A stretch of DNA of 12,814 nucleotides from Bradyrhizobium sp. (GTDB lineage Bacteria; Pseudomonadota; Alphaproteobacteria; Rhizobiales; Xanthobacteraceae): NCBI GenBank assembly GCA_013695565.1, contig JACDAG010000126.1, forward strand, positions 1 through 12,814, in the 5' to 3' direction. Both the position numbers and the translations under genes were made by a program. Below, piece after piece: positions 1 to 7,325 of this stretch. Every line of letters starts with the position of its first letter. Position 1 is the stretch's first letter. Below the pieces are notes generated by a model. That model searched no databases and was not told the DNA's origin. It was given only the letters and a program-made list of their open reading frames with translations.

Positions 1-702
1 CCCTACGACCATGTCCGCAAGCTGATGCCCGATACGCCCGAGAGCAAGGTCCGCGCCCGCGTCGGCGCGATCGGATTCTCCGGCAAGGCCGGCGACACGC
101 TGGTCAAGAGCCTGTCGGGTGGCGAGAAGGCGCGATTGCTGCTCGGGCTCGCGACCTTCTACGGCCCCAACATGATCATCCTGGACGAGCCGACCAACCA
201 TCTGGATATCGACAGCCGCGCCGCACTGGCCGAAGCGATCAATGAATTTCCCGGCGCCGTCATCATGGTCTCGCATGACCGCTATCTGATCGAAGCCTGC
301 GCCGATCAATTATGGGTGGTCGCCGACCGTGCGGTGACGGATTTCGACGGTGACCTCGACGATTATCGGCGCATGGTGTTGTCGGCGCGCGGCATGCGCA
401 GCAGCGGCCGCGACCGAAGCCCGCCCGAGCGCGACAATGTGCGCGACAAGCCGGAACGCGCCAAAGTCGAAAGGCGCACGCCGCTGCGGCAGAAGATCGC
501 CGAGGCCGAAGCCGAGATCGCGCGCATCAACGGCATCATCGCCAAGATCGACACCGCGCTCGCGCTGCCGGATCTGTTCTCGCGCGATCCGAAGCAGGCC
601 GCCCAGCTCAGCAAGGCGCGCGCCGGTGCCACAAACGCGTTACAACGCGCCGAGGAAGACTGGCTCGAGGCTAGTTCGCAGTACGACGAAGCGACGGGCT
701 GA
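1..702 (+). CDS. ABC-F family ATP-binding protein, C-terminal part (5' end outside window)
   Basis: The reading frame is open from base 1, so the gene starts upstream; 233 residues are visible. The part seen is the end of the second nucleotide-binding domain. It has the ABC signature LSGGEK (bases 112-129), Walker B with catalytic Glu and the ABC-F hallmark LDEPTNHLD (about 181-207), and the H-loop SHDR (about 271-282). A charged linker and a predicted coiled coil (about 480-690, rich in Glu, Ala and Lys) follow. The family has two such domains and no membrane segments; characterised members act on the ribosome (translation factors or antibiotic protection), not as transporters. The C-terminal coiled coil recalls Uup/YheS-type members, but the subfamily cannot be decided without the N-terminal half and inter-domain linker. 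The stop lies nine bases from the stop of the convergent RidA gene. The internal ATG at 25 is not a start. Confidence 0.93.
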   Translation, partial: PYDHVRKLMPDTPESKVRARVGAIGFSGKAGDTLVKSLSGGEKARLLLGLATFYGPNMIILDEPTNHLDIDSRAALAEAINEFPGAVIMVSHDRYLIEACADQLWVVADRAVTDFDGDLDDYRRMVLSARGMRSSGRDRSPPERDNVRDKPERAKVERRTPLRQKIAEAEAEIARINGIIAKIDTALALPDLFSRDPKQAAQLSKARAGATNALQRAEEDWLEASSQYDEATG

Positions 703-711
703 GCCGGTTAG

Positions 712-1113
712 TCATTCGGGGTTCACGACCGCCACGCAGTCGATCTCGACGTCGAACGGCCCGGGCCACGACGGCACCTGCAGGAAAATACGGGCCGGCG
801 ATTCGGTCGGGAAGTAGCGCGCGTAAACTTCGTTGAACGTCGCGAAATGCGAGGGATCCGGCGTGCAATAGACATTGCATTTCACCACCTGCGCCAGCGA
901 CGAGCCGGCGGTTTCCAGACAGTGCTTCATTTGCTCGAGTACGATCTCGGCCTGGCGCTCGAACGATACAGGCTTGATGTCACCGGTCTCCGGGTTGAAC
1001 GGCGGCAGACCGGACAGAAATACGAACCCGTTCGCCACGATGACGGGATAAATCGGCCCCTTGCGGCGGCGTTCCAGGAAGCTCGAAATCGGTTCGACGC
1101 GTATTCGCTTCAT
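712..1113 (-). CDS. RidA family protein (YjgF/YER057c/UK114), enamine/imine deaminase type
   Basis: A 133-residue cytosolic protein, typical for RidA, which hydrolyses reactive 2-aminoacrylate-type enamines/imines made by PLP enzymes. The opening stretch has the FVFLSGLPPFNPETG motif (about residues 30-44). PAR places Arg108 where the E. coli family has its catalytic Arg105, and EID supplies Glu123 at the position of Glu120. I infer retained deaminase chemistry, though some RidA subfamilies with other pockets differ in substrate. The ATG at 1113 was chosen because GAGGG lies just upstream and the protein begins at the usual family N-terminus. The frame stays open to 1218, but the extra 35 residues look non-homologous and would fill most of the intergenic space. 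It is divergent from the ArsR-type regulator, with 118 bases between starts, so that regulator may control it. Confidence 0.9.
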   Translation of the reverse strand: MKRIRVEPISSFLERRRKGPIYPVIVANGFVFLSGLPPFNPETGDIKPVSFERQAEIVLEQMKHCLETAGSSLAQVVKCNVYCTPDPSHFATFNEVYARYFPTESPARIFLQVPSWPGPFDVEIDCVAVVNPE

Positions 1114-1231
1114 TGTTCGCCCTCGTTTTGATGTGAGGCGGCTGTCTAGCGGTTCAGATGTCACGGATGGTTCGGCCGATACCGAATTGTCGCGGCTTGC
1201 CGACGGCACTGGCGCCACGATACGCTAGGCC
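1114..1231. promoter_or_regulatory. Divergent ridA / ArsR-type regulator intergenic region
   Basis: These 118 bases separate two divergent start codons and must hold at least the ridA promoter and probably both promoters. The ridA Shine-Dalgarno (GAGGG on the minus strand) lies just left of base 1124. I found no convincing -35/-10 pair and no strong dyad of the kind bound by ArsR repressors. The only exact inverted arms are CTAGCG (1146-1151) and CGCTAG (1223-1228). They are only 6 bp long and 71 bases apart, which is not distinguishable from chance. Confidence 0.5.
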
Positions 1232-1939
1232 GTGGCCGCTGCAGCAAACATAGTGGAAATTGCGGCGCTCGTCGGCGATACGGCGCGCGCGACGATGCTC
1301 GCGGCGCTGATGAGCGGACAAGCGCTGACGAGCAGCGAACTTGCGACGCTGGCGCACATTTCGCGGCCAACCGCGAGCGGCCACCTCGGCAAACTGGTCG
1401 CGGCGCGATTACTCACGGTCAGCCAGAAACGCCGCAACCGCTACTACCGGATCGCGTCACCGCTGGTTGCCAAAATGCTGGAGAGCATCAAGGCGGTCGC
1501 CGCCATCGAGACGCCGGCCCGCCATCGGCCGCACTCGGCGCAGGACGATGCGCTGCGATTCGCGCGTACCTGCTACGATCATCTGGCCGGCGGGCTTGGT
1601 GTCGCAATCGCGGACGCGTTGGTGGCAAGGCGATTCATTGTGCTGACCGACGAAGGCGGCGCGGTCACGGCGGCCGGCGCCCGCTTTCTGACCAAATTCG
1701 GGATCGATCTTGCGAGGAAATCCGCAGGCCGACGAATTTTCTGCCGCGCCTGCCTCGACTGGAGCGAGCGGCGCTATCATGTCGCGGGCTTCATCGGCGC
1801 CGAGATCTGGCGGCGCTGCTTCGAACTCGGGTGGATTACGCGGCAGCGCGACAGCCGCGCCGTTCGTGTGACGACGACAGGCCGGCGCGGCCTGCGCGAC
1901 ACGCTCGGTGTCAAACTGAATTTTGAGCACCGGTCCTAG
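1232..1939 (+). CDS. ArsR-type winged-helix transcriptional regulator with long C-terminal domain
   Basis: The protein has 235 residues, about twice a minimal ArsR repressor. Residues 8-75 form a winged helix-turn-helix: an ARATMLAAL helix, TSSELATLAHISRPTASGHL as the helix-turn-helix, and a wing around KRRNRYYRI. The C-terminal half carries two similar blocks: Cys114-x-Asp followed by HLAGGLG (117-123), and Cys174-x-Asp-Trp-Ser-Glu-Arg-Arg followed by HVAGFIG (183-189). Each ends in a V-x(0-2)-T-x-x-G stretch. Cys171/Cys174/His183 could bind metal or sense redox, but the classical ArsR metal site (ELCVCDL) is absent, so the ligand is unknown. The GTG at 1232 fits the family N-terminus although only TAGG precedes it; a GTG at 1253 is an alternative. 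It is divergent from ridA, so self-regulation plus ridA control is a reasonable inference. Confidence 0.85.
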   Translation: MAAAANIVEIAALVGDTARATMLAALMSGQALTSSELATLAHISRPTASGHLGKLVAARLLTVSQKRRNRYYRIASPLVAKMLESIKAVAAIETPARHRPHSAQDDALRFARTCYDHLAGGLGVAIADALVARRFIVLTDEGGAVTAAGARFLTKFGIDLARKSAGRRIFCRACLDWSERRYHVAGFIGAEIWRRCFELGWITRQRDSRAVRVTTTGRRGLRDTLGVKLNFEHRS

Positions 1940-1958
1940 CTTTGGACCAGGCACTTGC

Positions 1959-2495
1959 TTACGTCGCGGCCGGTTTCTTCTTCGCTCTGGCCGGCTTCGG
2001 CTGCCCCACCGGTTCGGGTCCGCGCTCGATCGAGCTCAGACGTCCCGAGGTGAAAGTATAAATGCCGGCGCGCTGGCCGCGCGAATAGGTGATCACCGTG
2101 ACCCGATCACCACGGCCATTATTGGAGAAGTTGACGTTCTCCGGCGTGCCGATGCCGCGCACCACGTCGCATTCGGTATGCCCCAGCGCGACGCTTCCAT
2201 TGGTCGAGGGCGGAGGACTGCCGCCCGCGAGCGCATTGGCATCGGCCGCACCCGGCGGCGGCGCCATGCCGGGACAGCCGCCGTCGGCGCTAACGAGGTC
2301 TTCGGCCGTGACGGGCTTGTCCGCGCTGAGCGGCGGCGTCTCGATCGAAACATTGCGGATGAAGACGCGCCCGGAACGCGAAAACCAGTCCGCATCCTTC
2401 GAAAGAAGGTCGGACGCACCGCTGCAGCCTGCCAGAACCGGACCCAGCAGGAACAATGCCATCCATGGCTTTCGGTTGATCGATCCGTCACGCAC
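1959..2495 (-). CDS. Putative outer-membrane lipoprotein of unknown function
   Basis: With the GTG at 2495 as start the product has 178 residues. It has a short basic N-region (Arg2, Arg8, Lys9), a hydrophobic core and the lipobox LAGC with Cys24. The residue after Cys is Ser, which in enterobacterial rules favours outer-membrane sorting. A Pro/Ala/Gly-rich linker spans about 74-100, then a compact domain (about 104-155) has the pattern G-H-T-E-C-D-V-V-R-G-I-G-T-P and later Y-T-F-T-S-G-R-L. This resembles the BamE/SmpA-like fold signature, but that is only a pattern impression. The tail is Lys/Pro/Ala-rich. Two further Cys (74 and 109) could form a periplasmic disulfide. The start is uncertain. 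GTG at 2495 has GGGAG about 12 bases upstream. ATG at 2462 would leave almost no charged N-region. The frame is open to 2573, but that stretch crosses a 16-bp tandem repeat, which argues against it being coding. Confidence 0.72.
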   Translation of the reverse strand: MRDGSINRKPWMALFLLGPVLAGCSGASDLLSKDADWFSRSGRVFIRNVSIETPPLSADKPVTAEDLVSADGGCPGMAPPPGAADANALAGGSPPPSTNGSVALGHTECDVVRGIGTPENVNFSNNGRGDRVTVITYSRGQRAGIYTFTSGRLSSIERGPEPVGQPKPARAKKKPAAT

Positions 2496-2496
2496 G

Positions 2497-2528
2497 CTAG
2501 ACCAAGGCTCCCCTAGACCAAGGCTCCC
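2497..2528. repeat. Perfect 16-bp tandem duplication upstream of the lipoprotein gene
   Basis: The 16-mer CTAGACCAAGGCTCCC occurs twice head to tail with no mismatch (2497-2512 and 2513-2528). Its core ACCAAGGC appears a third time at 2558-2565. On the minus strand each copy carries GGGAG, so the ribosome-binding-like sequence of the lipoprotein gene is itself duplicated. Because 16 is not a multiple of three, the repeat is unlikely to lie in coding sequence. It could be a recent slippage duplication or a doubled binding site. Confidence 0.85.
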
Positions 2529-2583
2529 GCCCCTAACCTCTAAAAAGCCCAGGTTGAACCAAGGCCTAGTCATTTGTTTTGAC

Positions 2584-2650
2584 GCGCTTTCTTGGCGCGA
2601 ACCCTACCCACGCCGGATCAAATCCAGGGTGGGCCTTCGCGCCAAAGCGC
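2584..2650. repeat. Extended palindromic intergenic element (REP-like long hairpin)
   Basis: Nearly the whole 67-base stretch folds back on itself. The outer arms are GCGCTTT (2584-2590) with AAAGCGC (2644-2650). After a 3-base bulge, GGCGCGAA (2594-2601) pairs with TTCGCGCC (2636-2643). Inside, CCCAC (2607-2611) pairs with GTGGG (2629-2633), and CCGGAT (2613-2618) pairs with ATCC plus GG around a CAA loop. The layout, including the flanking GACGCG and CTCTAA, matches my recollection of dispersed palindromic elements in Bradyrhizobium and relatives. It sits between holC and the lipoprotein gene and could act as a transcription barrier or RNA stabiliser. Copy number cannot be seen from one window. 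Confidence 0.75.
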
Positions 2651-2747
2651 TCTAACCACTTGTCCCAACATCACTTTGCGGCACGACCATGGCTGCCCGC
2701 AAGCCCGGCCGCAGAAACCTCAGATTATCATTAATTGCAATATATCA

Positions 2748-3200
2748 CTATTGCCGCCGCTGCCACCGGCCCCGCTCGTCAGCCTGCCAATAGGTCACCT
2801 CGAAGCCGCGGGCCTTGCAATCGGTCCAGACGCCGCGCGCCGCGGTCAGCGCGTCGGCGTCGTCGCCGTTGAAAACCAGCACCAGGCGCTGATAGCTGTC
2901 GGAATCCGCGGGCAATGCCGCGTTGTCGATCAGGAACCTGACATTGGCCCGATTCGGATTGCCCTCCTCGATCGACAGAATGATCGGCTGGTCCTGCGCA
3001 TCGCCGGCGCGCCAGGTCGCGTGCGGCAAAAACGAATCGTCGCTGTAGGTCCACAGATGCGCGTCGAGCGCGTCGGTACGTTCCGGCGAGGTCGATTGCA
3101 CGACCACACGCCAGCCGCGCTCCAGCGACTTTTCGAGGAGCGGCGGCAGCACGCTTTCGAGCGACATGTTCCGCAGATGGTAGAACAGGACTTCCGTCAT
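2748..3200 (-). CDS. holC: DNA polymerase III, chi subunit
   Basis: A 150-residue protein, close to the usual family length (E. coli chi has 147). It begins MTEVLFYHL, as alphaproteobacterial HolC proteins do. Further recognisable blocks are LEKSLERGWRVVVQ (about 22-35), LDAHLWTYSDDSFLPH (about 45-60), PIILS (about 72-76) and the late YQRLVLVFNGDD (about 103-114). In E. coli, chi belongs to the clamp-loader complex, joins psi, and links the replicase to single-stranded DNA-binding protein. It follows pepA on the same strand with a 10-base gap, the common pepA-holC arrangement, and is probably translated from the pepA transcript. Upstream of the ATG there is only a weak TGAAG-like ribosome site. 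Confidence 0.93.
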   Translation of the reverse strand: MTEVLFYHLRNMSLESVLPPLLEKSLERGWRVVVQSTSPERTDALDAHLWTYSDDSFLPHATWRAGDAQDQPIILSIEEGNPNRANVRFLIDNAALPADSDSYQRLVLVFNGDDADALTAARGVWTDCKARGFEVTYWQADERGRWQRRQ

Positions 3201-3210
3201 GCGACTTCAG

Positions 3211-4713
<1,503 letters not shown>

Positions 4714-4720
4714 AGGCAAT

Positions 4721-4726
4721 TCCTCC
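4721..4726 (-). promoter_or_regulatory. Strong Shine-Dalgarno that fixes the pepA start
   Basis: The minus strand reads GGAGGA, 7 bases before the ATG at 4713. This is near-ideal spacing, so the ATG rather than the TTG two codons upstream is the start. Confidence 0.85.
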
Positions 4727-4824
4727 AGGATTCAGGCTGATTTCGGGACCGGAAGCGGTCCAAAGATACTCAGAATGTTCTCTTCGGTGGCGGTCCCTAT
4801 CGGCCGGGACCTCTGATTTGCCGC

Positions 4825-4854
4825 ACTATGGCCTGTCAGCCGCAGCGCTGCCAA
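4825..4854 (-). promoter_or_regulatory. Candidate sigma70-type promoter for pepA-holC
   Basis: On the minus strand TTGGCA (4849-4854, 5 of 6 to TTGACA) is followed after 18 bases by CATAGT (4825-4830, 4 of 6 to TATAAT). It would start RNA near 4818 and give a leader of about 105 bases. It was found by eye; similar matches occur by chance in a region this size. Confidence 0.35.
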
Positions 4855-4859
4855 GCGCC

Positions 4860-4918
4860 GCCGTGGCCCGAAGGCCACATGGGACGAATAATTAACCATA
4901 TCCTAAGGGTGCCACGGC
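4860..4918. repeat. Competing inverted repeats in the pepA/lptF region
   Basis: GTGGCC (4863-4868) and GGCCAC (4873-4878) form a 6-bp stem with a CGAA tetraloop. The left arm is also part of an exact 8-bp inverted repeat, GCCGTGGC (4860-4867) with GCCACGGC (4911-4918). That larger pairing would loop out the AT-rich CtrA-like box. The two pairings exclude each other. By eye they lie upstream of the pepA promoter candidate, so a DNA-level role or a role in an lptF-strand RNA that starts further left are both open. Confidence 0.5.
4892..4906. promoter_or_regulatory. CtrA-like box (TTAA-N7-CTAA)
   Basis: The stretch reads TTAACCATATCCTAA: one full TTAA half-site in the favoured TTAACCAT form, seven bases of spacing, and a second half-site with one mismatch. 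CtrA is the alphaproteobacterial cell-cycle response regulator with consensus TTAA-N7-TTAA. The position between pepA-holC and the envelope cluster would suit cell-cycle control of envelope synthesis. That is inference, and AT-rich islands in such intergenic regions give false positives. Confidence 0.35.
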
Positions 4919-5064
4919 CCGGCCATTTTGTTGACGGATCAAAGGGATGGTAGTGAGAGTGTAGACGGCTGGAAGGCTGGCGGTGCGACCATGGGGATCC
5001 CGGTTTTTAAGGGATTGGTCGGGGGCCGCTCTTGCAGCGCGCTTGGTGGGATCGTGCGGTAACG

Positions 5065-6231
5065 ATGGGGTCGATCGACAAGTATATCTTCCGCACGACG
5101 CTTGCGTCGTTTGCGCTGGTCCTGGTCAGCCTGACGGGCGTGATCTGGATTACGCAGGCGTTGCGCGGTATCGACCTGATGACCAGCCAGGGCCAGACCA
5201 TCATCACCTTTCTCGGCATCACCAGCCTGGTGATCCCGGCCCTCGTCCTGATCATCGCGCCGATCGCCCTGATGATCGCGGTCTCGCACACGCTGAACAA
5301 GCTCGCCACCGACTCCGAAATCATCGTGATGAACGCCGCCGGCTTCTCGCCGTTCCGGCTGTTCCGGCCGTTCTTCTTCGCCACCTGCGTGGTCGCAGCG
5401 ATGGTCGCCTTTATCGGCGCCTTTCTCGCCCCCGACGGCATGCGCCGGATCAAGCAATGGGACGCCGAAATCACCGCCGACGTTCTGACCAACATCCTGC
5501 AGCCCGGACGCTTCGCCCAGCTCGACCAGAACCTGACCATCCGAATCAGGGATCGCCTGCCCGGCGGCGTGCTCGGCGGCATCTTCGTCGACGATCGCCG
5601 CGATCCGAAGGAGCGCGTCACCATCATCGCCGACCACGGCACCGTGCTCAAAACCGACACCGGCTCGTACCTGATCCTTGAGGACGGCAATCTCGAACGA
5701 TTCGAGGCCGGCAAGCGCGATCCCGTGCTGGTCACGTTCGTTCGTCATGCTTTCGACATGTCGAAATTCTCACAAGGCCGCGACGTCACGCTGGGGATTC
5801 GCGAACGCTACATCTGGGAACTGATTTCGCCCGACGAAAACGACCCGGTCTTCAAGCAACTGGGCGGACAGTTCCGCGCCGAATTGCATGACCGGCTGAT
5901 GGCGCCGGTCTATCCGTTCGCTTTCGCGGTGCTGACATTTGCGTTTCTCGGCACGCCGCGCACCACCCGGCAGAGCCGCAATTTCTCGATCGGCGGTTCG
6001 ATCTTCGCCGTGTTCGGCCTGCGGATGGCCGGATTCGCCTGCTCTGTGATGGCGGTGAAGAATCCGGCGGCGGCACTGGCCCAGTATTCGATGCTGTTCG
6101 CCTCGATCGGGATCGGCCTGTGGATGATCGTGGGCGGCGTCGTGGTCGAACCGCCGGCCGCTCTGATTGAAGCGATCAACCGGTCGAATGCGCGGCTGGC
6201 GCGGCTGTTTGGAAGGCCGGTCGCCGCATGA
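5065..6231 (+). CDS. lptF: Lipopolysaccharide export permease LptF
   Basis: A 388-residue member of the LptF/LptG (YjgP/YjgQ) family. With LptG and two copies of LptB it pulls lipopolysaccharide out of the inner membrane and hands it to the periplasmic Lpt bridge. The topology fits: membrane segments at about 12-32, 50-75 and 101-122, a periplasmic beta-jellyroll-type domain at about 125-275, then segments at about 281-296, 308-330 and 338-360. The conserved stretch ELHDRLMAPVYPFAFAVL precedes the fourth segment. The start is the ATG at 5065 (MGSIDKYIF), the usual family N-terminus. An in-frame TTG at 5032 would add 11 Trp- and Arg-containing residues without support. The gene ends in an ATGA overlap with lptG. 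The partner ATPase gene lptB is not in the window. Confidence 0.95.
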   Translation: MGSIDKYIFRTTLASFALVLVSLTGVIWITQALRGIDLMTSQGQTIITFLGITSLVIPALVLIIAPIALMIAVSHTLNKLATDSEIIVMNAAGFSPFRLFRPFFFATCVVAAMVAFIGAFLAPDGMRRIKQWDAEITADVLTNILQPGRFAQLDQNLTIRIRDRLPGGVLGGIFVDDRRDPKERVTIIADHGTVLKTDTGSYLILEDGNLERFEAGKRDPVLVTFVRHAFDMSKFSQGRDVTLGIRERYIWELISPDENDPVFKQLGGQFRAELHDRLMAPVYPFAFAVLTFAFLGTPRTTRQSRNFSIGGSIFAVFGLRMAGFACSVMAVKNPAAALAQYSMLFASIGIGLWMIVGGVVVEPPAALIEAINRSNARLARLFGRPVAA

Positions 6232-7325
6232 GCATGATGACCAATACGCTCGGGCGATATTTCGCCGGCCGCTTCCTGGTCGCGGCGGTGGGCGTGTTTG
6301 CCAGCATCTTCGTGCTGCTGGTGCTGGTCGACTACATCGAAATGGTGCGCAAGACCTCGGGGCTGGTTTCGGCATCGGCGATCACGGTGGCGCAAACGTC
6401 GCTGTACCGCGTGCCGCAGCTACTGGAAAAGCTGATGCCGTTTTGCGTCCTGATCGGCGCGATGACCTGCTACCTCGCGCTGTCGCGACGGCTCGAACTC
6501 GTGGTGGCGCGCGCCGCCGGCGTCTCCGCCTGGCAGTTCATTGCGCCCGCGCTCGCCAGCGCGATCATTCTCGGCACCCTTGCAACCGTCGCCTACAATC
6601 CGATGTCGGCGAACCTGCGCGAACTCTCCAAGCGGATGGAAGCCGAACTGTTCGGCTCGGCGCCGGGCGGCGGCATCCAGGACGCCGCCGGATTCTGGCT
6701 CAACCAGATCAACAGCGAAGGCCAGACCATCATCAACGCCGCCCGCAGCGAGCGGCAGGGCGTGCGGCTGACCGGGCTCACGGTGTTCCGGTTTGATACC
6801 AACCTGCAGTTCAAGGAACGAATCGAAGCGCGCGAGGCGTCGCTCGAGGAAGGCCGCTGGGCGTTCAAATCGGTGCGCCGATACTCCCTCGACAAGCCGC
6901 CGATCGACCAGGAAAACTACTACCTCACCACCACCCTGACGCCGGCCCAGGTCCGTAACAGTTTCTCCACTCCGGAGACTGTGTCTTTTTGGCAACTCCC
7001 GGGCTATATCCGGTCGTCCGAGAGCTCGGGATTTGCGACCGCCGGCTACCGCTTGCAGTACCACAAGCTCATTGCACAGCCGTTTTTGCTGGCTGCAATG
7101 GTGATGTTGGCGGCGTCTGTGAGCCTTCGCTTCTTCCGGATGGGCGGCGTGCAAAAGATGGTTTTGAGTGGCGTGGGTGCAGGCTTTCTGCTCTACGTTC
7201 TGTCGAAAGTAACGGAAGATTTGAGCAAGGCTGAGTTGATGCATCCCATCGCTGCGGCGTGGTTGCCCGTGTGCGTGGGTGGCCTCACCGGATTTTTGGC
7301 CTTGCTGTACCAGGAGGACGGGTAG
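6228..7325 (+). CDS. lptG: Lipopolysaccharide export permease LptG
   Basis: A 365-residue partner of LptF in the LptB2FG extractor. Membrane segments lie at about 15-35, 62-86, 103-123, 281-300, 309-329 and 340-360, with a periplasmic domain of about 150 residues between the third and fourth. The family motif YHKLIAQPFLLAAMVMLA opens the second membrane bundle (278-295). The second membrane half has SRRLELVVARAAGVS (86-100), the cytoplasmic coupling stretch expected to contact LptB. The start codon lies inside the lptF stop (ATGA), implying coupled translation and balanced LptF:LptG amounts. Two more Met codons (residues 3 and 4) are possible starts, but the ATG at 6228 gives the classical overlap. 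The 3' end carries the ribosome binding site of lptD. Confidence 0.95.
   Translation: MSMMTNTLGRYFAGRFLVAAVGVFASIFVLLVLVDYIEMVRKTSGLVSASAITVAQTSLYRVPQLLEKLMPFCVLIGAMTCYLALSRRLELVVARAAGVSAWQFIAPALASAIILGTLATVAYNPMSANLRELSKRMEAELFGSAPGGGIQDAAGFWLNQINSEGQTIINAARSERQGVRLTGLTVFRFDTNLQFKERIEAREASLEEGRWAFKSVRRYSLDKPPIDQENYYLTTTLTPAQVRNSFSTPETVSFWQLPGYIRSSESSGFATAGYRLQYHKLIAQPFLLAAMVMLAASVSLRFFRMGGVQKMVLSGVGAGFLLYVLSKVTEDLSKAELMHPIAAAWLPVCVGGLTGFLALLYQEDG
7312..7317 (+). promoter_or_regulatory. Shine-Dalgarno deciding the lptD start
   Basis: AGGAGG lies inside the last codons of lptG and 7 bases before the GTG at 7325. This selects that GTG over upstream in-frame codons. Confidence 0.85.

Larger units (their letters stand above)
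4714..5064. promoter_or_regulatory. Divergent pepA / lptF control region
   Basis: These 351 bases hold no convincing gene. From left to right they contain the pepA Shine-Dalgarno, a leader of roughly 100 bases, a sigma70-like pepA promoter candidate (4825-4854), a stable hairpin (4863-4878) and a CtrA-like box (4892-4906). A TTGACG hexamer (4931-4936) could be the -35 of lptF, but no good -10 lies 16-18 bases after it. The lptF start at 5065 has no clear Shine-Dalgarno. A minus-strand open frame crosses the right part, but it continues deep into lptF as a shadow of that gene. Confidence 0.7.

Noticed and set aside
1930..1950. Small stem GGTCC/GGACC in the regulator/lipoprotein convergent gap, as a bidirectional terminator
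   Set aside because: The stem is only 5 bp with a 7-base loop, overlaps the regulator stop codon and has no T-run on either side.
2640..2665. tRNA-like wording (GCGCTCTAACCACTTG) hinting at a tRNA on the minus strand
   Set aside because: No anticodon arm, T-arm or acceptor pairing could be built around it. The bases belong to the palindromic element and its flank.
2689..2750. Short plus-strand frame starting with ATGGCTGCCCGC
   Set aside because: No ribosome site, and it runs antisense into holC with no recognisable protein.
2737..2754. GCAATA/TATTGC hairpin at the holC stop, as a terminator
   Set aside because: AT-rich 6-bp stem that includes the last holC codons and lacks a T-tract. The nearby long palindrome is a better candidate for ending the transcript.
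5032..5064. TTG at 5032 as lptF start
   Set aside because: It adds 11 residues not typical of LptF, and the ATG at 5065 matches the usual N-terminus.
4939..5748. 269-codon minus-strand open frame that also covers part of the pepA/lptF gap
   Set aside because: Most of it is antisense to lptF, and it is Asp/His/Arg/Gly-rich without recognisable motifs.
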